Notes: generated by a model from the sequence alone, not told the origin. Counted from the stretch's first letter, positions 1-6,641 are shown. The stretch: 7,551 bases of DNA from Mageeibacillus sp. UBA1257 (GCA_002308775.1 DBVT01000076.1:6590-14140); one strand, 5' to 3'. Numbers and translations are program-made.

Positions 1-789
1 GGTATGGGCGGCGGCACAGGTACAGGCGCGGCTCCCGTAATCGCTGAGATAGCTAAAAACCTCGGAATACTTACGGTTGCAGTCGTAACAAGGCCTTTCA
101 AATTCGAAGGAAGAAGAAGACTCATCTCGGCTAACAACGGTATCGAGAAACTGAAGCAGTACGTTGACGCGCTCGTTATTATACCCAACGACAATATTTC
201 AAAAGCAGTAGAGGTAAAGGCAACTCTCGCCGATGCTTTCAGAGCTGCGGATAAAGTCCTCAGCCAGTCTGTTATGGGTATCTGCGACATCATCACGAAC
301 GTCGGTACCATGAACGTTGACTTCGCAGATGTCAAAGCAACACTCGCGAACAGAGGCATCGTTCACATGGGCGTAGGACACGGCACAGGTAAAAACCGTA
401 TGGAAGACGCTCTGCGCATGGCTATCGAGAATCCGCTGCTTGAGACATCGATCACAAACGCCAAGGCAGTCCTTATGAACTTCTACGGCGACAATCTCAG
501 TATGCAGGAGATCAGCGAAGTTGCCGACAAGGTATACGATCAGGTCGACATCGACGCACAGATCATTATGGGTCAGCGCGAAGGCGGAGACGATATGAAC
601 GACGAAGCAGTCATAACTATCATTGCCGCGGGATTTGACGATGCTGAACCCGCCGAAGAAACTCCCGTTCAGACACAGAACCCCGAGACGATCTGGCCTC
701 CCAAGAGCAAAGAGAGCGCTCCGAAGTCAAACGCAAACGGTTCGACAAACGATTTCGGTTTTCCTCCTTTCCTCCAGAGAAAGCAGTAA
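1..789 (+). CDS. ftsZ: Cell division protein FtsZ, 5'-truncated by the window edge
   Basis: FtsZ is the tubulin-like GTPase that polymerises into the cytoplasmic Z ring and recruits the division machinery. The frame is open from base 1 and ends at TAA 787-789, giving 262 codons; about 100 N-terminal residues lie outside the window. Seen: the tubulin signature GGGTGTGAAP (bases 7-36), which contacts GTP phosphates; FEGRRR after the nucleotide pocket; the synergy (T7) loop NVDFAD (bases 313-330), whose two aspartates complete the GTPase site of the next subunit; and PLLE in the C-terminal domain. A hydrophilic linker of about 38 residues follows, then the docking peptide FGFPPFLQRKQ at the very C-terminus. 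Odd points: around the T7 loop TNVGTMNVDF replaces the more usual PGLxNxDF, and GHGTGKNR replaces the common GxxxGENR. All key catalytic residues in view are intact, so this should be a working FtsZ. It is followed directly by a terminator. Confidence 0.97.
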   Translation, partial: GMGGGTGTGAAPVIAEIAKNLGILTVAVVTRPFKFEGRRRLISANNGIEKLKQYVDALVIIPNDNISKAVEVKATLADAFRAADKVLSQSVMGICDIITNVGTMNVDFADVKATLANRGIVHMGVGHGTGKNRMEDALRMAIENPLLETSITNAKAVLMNFYGDNLSMQEISEVADKVYDQVDIDAQIIMGQREGGDDMNDEAVITIIAAGFDDAEPAEETPVQTQNPETIWPPKSKESAPKSNANGSTNDFGFPPFLQRKQ

Positions 790-814
790 TAACCGGGGCA
801 AGAACAGCGAATAA

Positions 815-843
815 TTGACAAAACATAAGGTTTCCTGTAATAT
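815..843 (+). promoter_or_regulatory. Candidate SigA promoter for the CvpA-like gene, overlapping the ftsZ terminator
   Basis: A perfect -35 box TTGACA (815-820) is followed by a 17-bp spacer and TAATAT (838-843), which matches 4 of 6 bases of TATAAT including the key first T, second A and last T. Transcription would start near 850, inside the 3' arm of the terminator stem. The new RNA could therefore not form the hairpin and would have about 48 nt of leader before ATG 898. The call rests on motif matching only. Confidence 0.55.
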
Positions 844-866
844 TTTTTCAGGAAACCTTTTTATTT
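827..866 (+). terminator. Rho-independent terminator of ftsZ
   Basis: An 11-bp perfect stem pairs AAGGTTTCCTG (827-837) with CAGGAAACCTT (849-859) around an 11-nt loop (838-848). It is followed by a U tract, TTTTTATTT (858-866). It lies 37 bp after the ftsZ stop codon, so it should end the ftsZ transcript. The loop also contains a candidate -10 box for the downstream gene, listed separately. Confidence 0.88.
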
Positions 867-897
867 GACTTTTTAAGAATGCAAGGGAGACGGTAAA

Positions 898-3279
898 ATG
901 GGAATCAACAGAGTTGCCTCATTTGATATCAATATTTTGGCTATAATAGTTGTGATTGCATCTACGTTACTGATGTTTTTGATCATCGGACTTTCAGTGC
1001 TCAGAGCAATTAAGAGAGGCGTTGTAAAATCTGCCTTTTTTGCCGGGATCAATTTGCTGTCTTTCATCACGGCAATACTGGTGACCGTTCCGCTGTCATG
1101 GCTTGTATCCTTTTTACTCCAATCGCTTGCAAATACTTTGATGACTCGTTCGTTATCAGCCGATTCAAAGATTCTGGAAGCGTTTATGTCAAGACCGGAA
1201 CTCACTGAGATCGTGACTTCAATACCGGGTTTGCTTACTTGCGCAGCCACAATGGTTTTCGTGTTCTTCCTTTCAAAGATCATTGCGACGATAGTACTTT
1301 CATCCATTATAAAGAAAAAAGAAAGAGCAGGAAGCACGTTTTTCCGGAAGACGTTCCCCGGGGAACCTTTTGTTGCCGCATTATGCGGTCTTGTGTCGGG
1401 AATAATAATTTTTACCGTCATATGCGTTCCGTTCAACGGACCGACGACAATAGCAGGGAAGGGAGTTAACGTTCTTGCGAGAGTATCTGAAGAAAACGGC
1501 GCGATCGCGAAGGCGGATGAGTTTTTTACTATATTGAACAGAAATCCCGCGAAGGTTATAACAGATTATACAGGCGCGAAACTTGCCACAAACGCGATCA
1601 CGACAATACGTGTAGGAGGCAAGACTTTAAGCGTTCAAAAAGAGACGGAACTGATGCTCGACGCGATAGACGACAGCGTTGTACTGATAAGAAATTCCGA
1701 AGAACAAACAAATGAACAAAGAGCGGAAGGCATAAGGAAAATAGGTAAAAAACTCGGCAATTCGGAGTTCCTGACAAAAATGACCTCTTCTGCCATATCA
1801 CTTTTCTCTGATCTCATCACTGAAAACGGCGGATTTATGTATGATGAAGAAGACGGTGAAGCAGGGAAATATACAACGATGCTCCTTGAGGAACTGTCAA
1901 AGACTGACAGCAAGAGCGTAAAAGAAGACATTCAGACAATGACTGACATAATGGCATATACGGTGGAAAAAGGGTATTTTAACTTATCCGATATATATCT
2001 GCCGAACTTCCGCGGAATGATCACCGACGTGATAGGAGAATATGAAAACAACGGAGAAAAAAACGGAGAAAACGAACCCGGCATAGGCGATTTGGGAAAC
2101 GAAGGCGAAAAATCGGCGAGCGAGCGCAATGCGGAGGAGATGTCAAAGTTTATTGGTTCTGTCATCGATGAAGTGACAAAGAGCGTAAAAGCAATGGATG
2201 CAGACGACAGTTTTGCAAAAATCGGCGGAATGCTGAACGAAAATGAAAGAATTAAAAAGATCACACCGATTTTGATGAATGCAATGTTGGAGACGATGAA
2301 TCCGGATATGTCTGACGAGGACAGGGCAAAAATGGAAGACCTCGCCAAAATGTCGGAAATGACAAAGGAGGAAGCAGAGGATACGGGTAGAAAGGTCGGA
2401 AGACTCCTTGCCTCTGTAGCTGATATGGCAGATGCCGCAAAAGAACTGCTCGGCGAGGAAGCGCCTGAATTCGGCAGTGACGAAAAAGACGTAGATCCTG
2501 AACTTGCCGGAAAAATCATTGAACTTCTGGACGTGGGCAAAGTCGGAGAGGCGTTTGATGAATTAAAAGAGGATAAATATATGGGAGTATATTTTAAAAC
2601 GCTCTTCAGTAACGTTATGAGAAAATACACCGGCACGCTAGTCGATGAGGATTTTCTTATTGAAGACGGATCAACCGCAGATAAAATTGAAGCGATAAAA
2701 GTTCTCTCTGACGTTGCGAATGACATTTCAGATACAGAAAAATCAAAGGAAGAGAAAGAGCAGACTGTTAAAAAGTTGATCGAAACCGTTGATGAGGACA
2801 ACGTTCAGTCATATAAAACGTTTTTCACGAGGGAGTACGTTATGAGTATGTTCGGGATTCCCGATCCGTACGCGGAAAAAGTTGCCCGGATGCTCAACGT
2901 TCTCTTTGAAGAACTCTCAAAGGTAAAAGATGATGACGGAAGAGAATCAAAAGCCGTAACGGGACTTCTTTCGATTGCCCTTGCCGCCAAAAACAATGCT
3001 GAGGATCTGTTCTCTGAAAACGGTGTTCTCGGTGATCCTTCTGCATTTATTGCTTCTCAGATGAATTCGACGGTATTAAAGAATACGTTGCTCAGAGTTT
3101 CAACAGACGAAAACGGTCAGATTATTTACGATCCAATGGGCTTTGCAATTCTTCTTTCTGAAAATGACAGAGCAGATCTTAAAAAAGCCGCAGATGATTA
3201 CGTCGCGAAATACTCTCCTGATGAGTCTGATTATATGGCTCTTCGCTGTTTGGCTGCACTCCTTGGAGTAAAAATGTGA
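898..3279 (+). CDS. CvpA-like membrane protein with a large acidic extracytoplasmic domain, function unknown
   Basis: The protein has 793 residues. The ATG start is supported by AAGGGAG (883-889), 8 nt upstream. Four hydrophobic segments lie at about residues 13-35, 46-72, 111-135 and 157-177. Positive charges in the loop after segment 1 (RAIKRGVVK) and between segments 3 and 4 (KKKER, FRK) predict both loops inside and the C-terminus outside. Four helices, a basic RG-x-x-K loop and a final ALCGLVSGIIIF helix resemble the CvpA family, known from colicin V production and envelope phenotypes; this is an inference from pattern. Residues 180-793 are acidic, helix-rich and without cysteine except C784, with an Asn/Glu/Gly low-complexity linker at about 381-412 containing a short tandem repeat. 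No enzyme motif was recognised. LxEELSK occurs twice (329-335 and 669-675), hinting at distant helical repeats. The gene is probably monocistronic or leads into the next secreted-protein gene. Certain as a gene; function unknown. Confidence 0.85.
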   Translation: MGINRVASFDINILAIIVVIASTLLMFLIIGLSVLRAIKRGVVKSAFFAGINLLSFITAILVTVPLSWLVSFLLQSLANTLMTRSLSADSKILEAFMSRPELTEIVTSIPGLLTCAATMVFVFFLSKIIATIVLSSIIKKKERAGSTFFRKTFPGEPFVAALCGLVSGIIIFTVICVPFNGPTTIAGKGVNVLARVSEENGAIAKADEFFTILNRNPAKVITDYTGAKLATNAITTIRVGGKTLSVQKETELMLDAIDDSVVLIRNSEEQTNEQRAEGIRKIGKKLGNSEFLTKMTSSAISLFSDLITENGGFMYDEEDGEAGKYTTMLLEELSKTDSKSVKEDIQTMTDIMAYTVEKGYFNLSDIYLPNFRGMITDVIGEYENNGEKNGENEPGIGDLGNEGEKSASERNAEEMSKFIGSVIDEVTKSVKAMDADDSFAKIGGMLNENERIKKITPILMNAMLETMNPDMSDEDRAKMEDLAKMSEMTKEEAEDTGRKVGRLLASVADMADAAKELLGEEAPEFGSDEKDVDPELAGKIIELLDVGKVGEAFDELKEDKYMGVYFKTLFSNVMRKYTGTLVDEDFLIEDGSTADKIEAIKVLSDVANDISDTEKSKEEKEQTVKKLIETVDEDNVQSYKTFFTREYVMSMFGIPDPYAEKVARMLNVLFEELSKVKDDDGRESKAVTGLLSIALAAKNNAEDLFSENGVLGDPSAFIASQMNSTVLKNTLLRVSTDENGQIIYDPMGFAILLSENDRADLKKAADDYVAKYSPDESDYMALRCLAALLGVKM
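2050..2073 (+). repeat. Two tandem 12-bp units within the CvpA-like gene
   Basis: Two consecutive copies of AACGGAGAAAA plus one variable base (A, then C) encode NGEK-NGEN, inside the low-complexity linker at about residues 381-412. The unit is a multiple of three, so copy-number changes would keep the frame. Confidence 0.7.
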
Positions 3280-3288
3280 TTAAAAGTC

Positions 3289-3320
3289 TGTTAAAATGTA
3301 AAAAAATATTGATTTTAACA
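3289..3320. repeat. AT-rich inverted repeat after the CvpA-like gene
   Basis: Perfect 9-bp arms TGTTAAAAT (3289-3297) and ATTTTAACA (3312-3320) flank a 14-nt centre, starting 9 bp after the stop codon at 3277-3279. As RNA the hairpin is weak (seven A-U pairs) and no U run follows on either strand, so it is not a convincing terminator. It could be a protein-binding operator or chance in AT-rich DNA. The rest of the 375-bp interval 3280-3654 holds the doubtful frame at 3351-3596 and the ribosome binding site of the next gene. No convincing promoter was found in it. Confidence 0.4.
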
Positions 3321-3350
3321 TAAAAATACTATTGCATAAACATTAAAACT

Positions 3351-3596
3351 ATGGTACGGTATAAATTGTTGATTGGCATCGTTCCAATATATCATTTGAA
3401 AAGCAGTACAACACTTGACGTCAGATTGGCAATTTACGACAGCACGGGAACACTTATGGCAAACAGTTCGAGTGCATACGGTGAAGCTTACGCCGGAGCG
3501 TGTTATCTAATTGCAAACAAAAACTATTTCATCAAGTTCTGGACAGGTTCACATCAAAAGTGCACTTCCATACTAAGAATACAACAACTGTACTAA
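3351..3596 (+). pseudogene. 81-codon open frame resembling a remnant of a secreted beta-sandwich (PPC-like) domain
   Basis: The frame runs ATG 3351 to TAA. No Shine-Dalgarno sequence precedes the ATG (only CATTAAAACT), the upstream frame is closed at 3321, and there is no signal peptide. Translation as an independent gene is therefore poorly supported. The residues look protein-like all the same: LDVRLAIYDSTGTLMANSSS, then YLIANKNYFIKFWTGS. This has the strand-turn-strand pattern of bacterial pre-peptidase C-terminal (PPC-type) extracellular domains, where a YDSxGxL turn is followed by a NxxYYIKV strand. I infer a decayed C-terminal piece of a former exported protein, lying in AT-rich DNA between two envelope genes. 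It could also be a real small gene or a chance frame. The PPC comparison is by eye only. Confidence 0.33.
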
Positions 3597-3654
3597 TATG
3601 TCATTAAACTAATCTTTTTTGAAAATCATTAATAGATGAAAGGAGCAAAAAACA

Positions 3655-4641
3655 ATGAACACAAAAAGGATCACGATTATCTCAATCTGTGTATTGATCG
3701 CATGTTTTGTCTTGGCAGGAACTGCGGCTTTTGCAGTTGCCAATAACGGACAGTTTTTCAATACAGAGAACAAAAAAGCATCAAAAAGTCACAAGGAAGA
3801 AGAAACAAAAGATTTTTACGATGTGCTTCCGGATGATATTAAAGAGAAAATTGAAGCTCTTCCGGAATCGTTGCGTTCCCATGAAGGCATATTAAATACA
3901 TATGCCGTTGACGCGGAAGGAAATCCTATAACGTCTCTCAGAACAGATGACTATTACAAAGATTGGGACGGATATTACGAGAAGGTTCTTCGTGCTTGCC
4001 GAAAACAATGGGATAAACTCACCGAAATGCAGCAGCAAAGCAGAATAGACGATTATCTCCTGCAACACTATGGTGTTCCTGATGAAGAATCAGGCGAGTG
4101 TCGTTATTTCGAAGAGAACAAACCTGATATGACAGACGAGGAACTTCTCGAAAGAGTTATGATTTCTTACGGAAGTTTAGGGGAGTGGAGACCAAGTTAT
4201 TTCACCAGAACAAACTATATTTTACTTGGATTTAATGAAAAGTTCGAACCAAGACCGGATATTGAAAAAATCAGGGATTGGCTTGAAGGGATAAGGGAGA
4301 AAAAAGAAACGTTAACCGATGAGGACGTTTTTGGAATCATTACTACTTTTAACTCTCTCGCCGGATGTCTTCCGGACGCTTCAATTGGAAGCGGATCCCA
4401 ACAATATATCGTTGCGACTGACGACACGTTGACTAAATTCGTTATGCATGGTGATATCTACAATATGTTGTCGTACTATGAGTTCGATGAAGCTTATGAA
4501 AACGTGCGTTATGAAAATCTCATTACGGGAACCGTTTTGACTTACAGCGTTGATGAAGCTGTTGAAAAGGCAATGGAAACAGTACCCGAGGGCACAAAAG
4601 TTTTCATCCTTGAAGAAATCATCAGGAGTCTTTTCGGATAA
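3655..4641 (+). CDS. Secreted or N-terminally anchored protein of unknown function
   Basis: The protein has 328 residues. The ATG start is supported by AAAGGAG (3639-3645), 9 nt upstream. The N-terminus is a typical export signal: MNTKR, a hydrophobic stretch at residues 6-27, then TAAFA-VA, a plausible signal peptidase I site after A27. No cysteine follows a lipobox, so it is not a lipoprotein; if uncleaved, the segment would be a membrane anchor. A lysine/glutamate-rich linker (38-53) leads to a body that looks folded: DVLPDDIKEKIEALPESL helix, a Trp/Tyr-rich part (DDYYKDWDGYYEK, 98-110), and a C-terminal amphipathic helix ending EEIIRSLFG. Three cysteines remain in the mature part (C115, C149, C238). 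No catalytic motif or known family was recognised. It lies 375 bp after the CvpA-like gene with no clear terminator between, so the two may share a transcript. An intrinsic terminator follows 29 bp after the stop. Confidence 0.87.
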   Translation: MNTKRITIISICVLIACFVLAGTAAFAVANNGQFFNTENKKASKSHKEEETKDFYDVLPDDIKEKIEALPESLRSHEGILNTYAVDAEGNPITSLRTDDYYKDWDGYYEKVLRACRKQWDKLTEMQQQSRIDDYLLQHYGVPDEESGECRYFEENKPDMTDEELLERVMISYGSLGEWRPSYFTRTNYILLGFNEKFEPRPDIEKIRDWLEGIREKKETLTDEDVFGIITTFNSLAGCLPDASIGSGSQQYIVATDDTLTKFVMHGDIYNMLSYYEFDEAYENVRYENLITGTVLTYSVDEAVEKAMETVPEGTKVFILEEIIRSLFG

Positions 4642-4670
4642 AACCGTAACTTATCATATTTGCTATTGAC

Positions 4671-4697
4671 AAGCATCGCGTTTTGCGGTGCTTTTTT
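4671..4697 (+). terminator. Rho-independent terminator after the secreted-protein gene
   Basis: A 9-bp stem AAGCATCGC (4671-4679) pairs with GCGGTGCTT (4685-4693), with one T-G wobble and a 5-nt GTTTT loop. It is followed by a run of six T (4692-4697). It isolates the envelope genes from the rimP operon that starts just downstream. Confidence 0.88.
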
Positions 4698-4751
4698 ACA
4701 GTTTCAAAAATGTGATCAAAGGCATATTATGATAATTTTTGCCGAAAACGC

Positions 4752-4780
4752 TTGACAATATCGATTTAACTATGTAAAAT
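4752..4780 (+). promoter_or_regulatory. SigA-type promoter of the rimP-nusA-rnpM-infB operon
   Basis: A perfect -35 box TTGACA (4752-4757), a 17-bp spacer and a -10 box TAAAAT (4775-4780, 5 of 6 matches) make this the best promoter in the window. Transcription should begin near 4787, leaving about 94 nt of leader before the TTG start of rimP. It is the only strong promoter seen before the four-gene block, and the gaps between those genes are 22 bp or less. Confidence 0.82.
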
Positions 4781-4804
4781 TCGAATTGTGTTTACATTCT
4801 TTTG

Positions 4805-4840
4805 CAAAAAAGTGGGCATGAATTCCCACTTTTTTGTTTT
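4805..4840 (+). promoter_or_regulatory. Terminator-like hairpin in the rimP-nusA leader (candidate attenuator)
   Basis: Between promoter and rimP a perfect 12-bp stem pairs CAAAAAAGTGGG (4805-4816) with CCCACTTTTTTG (4825-4836) around an 8-nt loop. Its T-rich 3' arm runs into TTTTTTGTTTT (4830-4840), so it reads as an intrinsic terminator, but the U tract is interrupted by a G. Weak or interrupted U tracts are a known mark of NusA-stimulated terminators. Autoregulation of the nusA operon through a NusA-dependent leader terminator has been described in B. subtilis; the same role here is inference. An upstream alternative pairing, CTTTT (4799-4803) with AAAAG (4808-4812) around a GCAA loop, could compete with the terminator. 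Confidence 0.7.
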
Positions 4841-4867
4841 AAGAGGGGCACGAGTCAAGAAAAAAAC

Positions 4868-4873
4868 GGAGGG
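4868..4873 (+). promoter_or_regulatory. Ribosome binding site that fixes the rimP start at TTG 4881
   Basis: GGAGGG lies 7 nt before TTG 4881. The longer in-frame alternatives (GTG 4788 and ATG 4818) fall on the predicted transcription start and inside the attenuator loop, and neither has a ribosome binding site. Confidence 0.8.
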
Positions 4874-4880
4874 ATTGCAT

Positions 4881-5336
4881 TTGGGGATCGCACAGACTGT
4901 TTCAAAACTCGCTGAGCCTGTCGTAGCGGGACTGGGGTTTGAACTGGTAGATACTGAATATGTAAAGGAAGGTTCCGATATGGTGCTCAGACTGTATGTC
5001 GACAAGCCCGGAGGGATCGGAATAGACGAATGCGAGACTGTCAGCAGAGCGGTCGAAAAGGTGATAGACGAAGCAGATCCGATCGAAGGGTCGTACATCT
5101 TCGAAGTGTCATCGCCCGGTCTCGACAGACCGCTTAAAACGGACAGGGACTTTGAAAGATACAAAGGAGAACTTGTCGAGTTGACATTTTACGCGCAGGA
5201 AGACGGAAAGAAAAATGTCGAAGGCTGCCTGCAGAAAAAAGAAAACAACGAAGTTTATATAAAACTTGAGAGCGGCGAAGAAGTGTCATATGACATGAAA
5301 AAGGTCGCGCTTGTGAGAAGATCAGTAAGATTTTAA
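4881..5336 (+). CDS. rimP: Ribosome maturation factor RimP
   Basis: RimP is a cytoplasmic factor that helps assemble the 30S subunit (head and S12 region). From TTG 4881 the protein has 151 residues, the usual family length of about 150. Seen: an N-terminal alpha/beta domain (about residues 1-85) with LAEPVVAGLGFELVDTEY and LRLYVDKPGGIGIDECE; the family signature VSSPGLDRPLKTDRDF (76-91); and a C-terminal SH3-like barrel (about 92-151) with the alternating strands EVYIKLESGEEVSYDM and VALVRR. The first gene of its operon, it is followed 21 bp later by nusA, the standard pairing in bacteria. The TTG start may moderate its translation. Extending the frame upstream would add 31 residues with no homology to RimP, so that start is rejected. 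Confidence 0.95.
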   Translation: MGIAQTVSKLAEPVVAGLGFELVDTEYVKEGSDMVLRLYVDKPGGIGIDECETVSRAVEKVIDEADPIEGSYIFEVSSPGLDRPLKTDRDFERYKGELVELTFYAQEDGKKNVEGCLQKKENNEVYIKLESGEEVSYDMKKVALVRRSVRF

Positions 5337-5357
5337 TATCGGAAAAGGAGAAAGAAA

Positions 5358-6632
5358 ATGAACTTTAAAGAAATGCTTGAAGCGCTGATGGAACTTGAGA
5401 AGGAAAGGAACCTCAGCAAGGAACTCATAATCAAGACGATCGAGGACTCCCTCAATATCGCTTACAAACTCAAAGGAAAGAGCGAGAAAAAAGAGGGCGA
5501 AGAGGATGACGCTCTCGCAGACCTCGGAAAACATATAGAAGTAAACGGCGATACGGGTGTCGTTGAGCTTGTCAGCGTCCTTCAAGTCGTCGACGAAGTA
5601 AAAGATCCCGACAGAGAGATCTCCCTTGAAGAAATCAGAAAAATGGATCCTGATTTTAACGTCGGTGAGATCGTCGAGCTTCGCGACCCGCCTCCGGAAC
5701 TCGGATGGAAGGATTCGCACAACGCAAAGCAGAATATAGTTCAGAGACTCAAGGAAGCTGAGAGAGATATGCTTATCGACAAATTCGAAAAGAAAAAGCA
5801 TCAGCTCGTAACAGGAACTATCCAGAAAATAGAAATGAGAGAGAGAAGAGTATCCGACAAGGACGATCCTTCGTCTGTAAGCTATGTTTCGGAGAGATAC
5901 ATCCACTGCGACCTCGGAAGAATGGAAGGCATCATGTATCCCGCGGACCAGGTCCCGAACGAATCATACAAGCAGTACGACAAACTTAAGGTCCTCGTTC
6001 TCGAAACGTCGGATTCCAAGAAGGACAATGCAGACGGCCAGGGTAAGATAAAGAGACGCGCAGATCCTATCGTCAGGATCTCCAGGAGCCATCCCGAACT
6101 CGTTGAAAGGCTCTTCGAAATGGAAGTTCCCGAAATAGGAGAGAAGATCGTTGAGATCAAATCGATAGCAAGAGAAGCAGGATCGAGGACGAAAGTCGCT
6201 GTCGCATCGAACGATTCGGAGATCGAACCTGTTGGCGCATGCGTAGGAACAAAAGGCGCGAGAGTCGAAAACATAGTCGCTGAGCTTCGCGGTGAGAGAC
6301 TCGATATAATCAAATGGAGCCCCGACCCGGAACAGTTTATAACAAATTCACTGAGCCCGGCGAAAGTTTTACGTACATATATCAACGAAGAAGAAAAATC
6401 TTCGACGGTCATCGTTCCCGATGATATGCTTTCGCTCGCGATAGGCAAGGAAGGTCAGAATGTAAGGCTCGCGGCAAAACTTACAAAATGGAAGATCGAT
6501 ATAAAGAGCGAGTCCCAGATCAAGGAAAGCATCTCGGCAGACCTGTTCAAGAGCGGACTTATAGATTCGCTTGACGAGAGCCCGGCGGATGAAGTGTCCA
6601 ACGAACTCTTCAAATCTGAAAGCGACGAGTGA
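5358..6632 (+). CDS. nusA: Transcription termination/antitermination factor NusA
   Basis: NusA binds RNA polymerase near the RNA exit channel and controls pausing, intrinsic termination and antitermination. It has 424 residues; ATG is supported by AAGGAG (5345-5350), 7 nt upstream. Domains in order: an N-terminal polymerase-binding domain (1 to about 145) with LEKERNLSKELIIKTIEDSL; an S1 domain (about 149-245) with GRMEGIMYPADQVPNESYK; KH1 with VGTKGARV (296-303, GxxG 297-300); and KH2 with IGKEGQNVRLAAKLT (362-376, GxxG 363-366), followed by WKIDIKSES. A tail of about 40 acidic residues ends ESDE. It lacks the two C-terminal acidic repeats of E. coli NusA, as in Firmicutes. Odd: it is about 50 residues longer than the B. 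subtilis protein, mainly from charged insertions at about 41-53, 161-178 and 218-236, the last two within S1. Both KH motifs are intact. It is the second gene of the operon and may repress it through the leader hairpin. Confidence 0.98.
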   Translation: MNFKEMLEALMELEKERNLSKELIIKTIEDSLNIAYKLKGKSEKKEGEEDDALADLGKHIEVNGDTGVVELVSVLQVVDEVKDPDREISLEEIRKMDPDFNVGEIVELRDPPPELGWKDSHNAKQNIVQRLKEAERDMLIDKFEKKKHQLVTGTIQKIEMRERRVSDKDDPSSVSYVSERYIHCDLGRMEGIMYPADQVPNESYKQYDKLKVLVLETSDSKKDNADGQGKIKRRADPIVRISRSHPELVERLFEMEVPEIGEKIVEIKSIAREAGSRTKVAVASNDSEIEPVGACVGTKGARVENIVAELRGERLDIIKWSPDPEQFITNSLSPAKVLRTYINEEEKSSTVIVPDDMLSLAIGKEGQNVRLAAKLTKWKIDIKSESQIKESISADLFKSGLIDSLDESPADEVSNELFKSESDE

Positions 6633-6641
6633 TCGATAAAG

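Noticed and set aside
865..899. TTGACT (865-870) with TAAAAT (894-899) as a promoter
   Set aside because: The spacer would be 23 bp and the -10 box would overlap the start codon at 898.
1932..2801. Long minus-strand open frame of 289 codons opposite the CvpA-like gene
   Set aside because: It is extremely serine-rich, as expected from the complement of an acidic, Glu/Asp/Lys-rich gene, has no recognisable domain, and lies fully inside a well-supported gene.
3415..3423. TTGACG and the palindrome TGACGTCA inside the doubtful frame
   Set aside because: No -10 box lies at a usable distance, and an 8-bp palindrome alone is expected by chance.
4666..4694. TTGACA at 4666-4671 as a promoter -35 box
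   Set aside because: The 17-bp-spaced position reads TGCTTT (4689-4694), a poor -10 box, and 16- or 18-bp spacings are no better.
4788..4880. Extension of rimP to GTG 4788 or ATG 4818
   Set aside because: GTG 4788 coincides with the predicted transcription start and ATG 4818 lies in the leader hairpin loop. Neither has a ribosome binding site, and the added residues do not resemble RimP.
5322..6448. Two minus-strand open frames opposite nusA (5322-5906 and 5882-6448)
   Set aside because: They lie fully opposite the clearly identified NusA and show no domain of their own.
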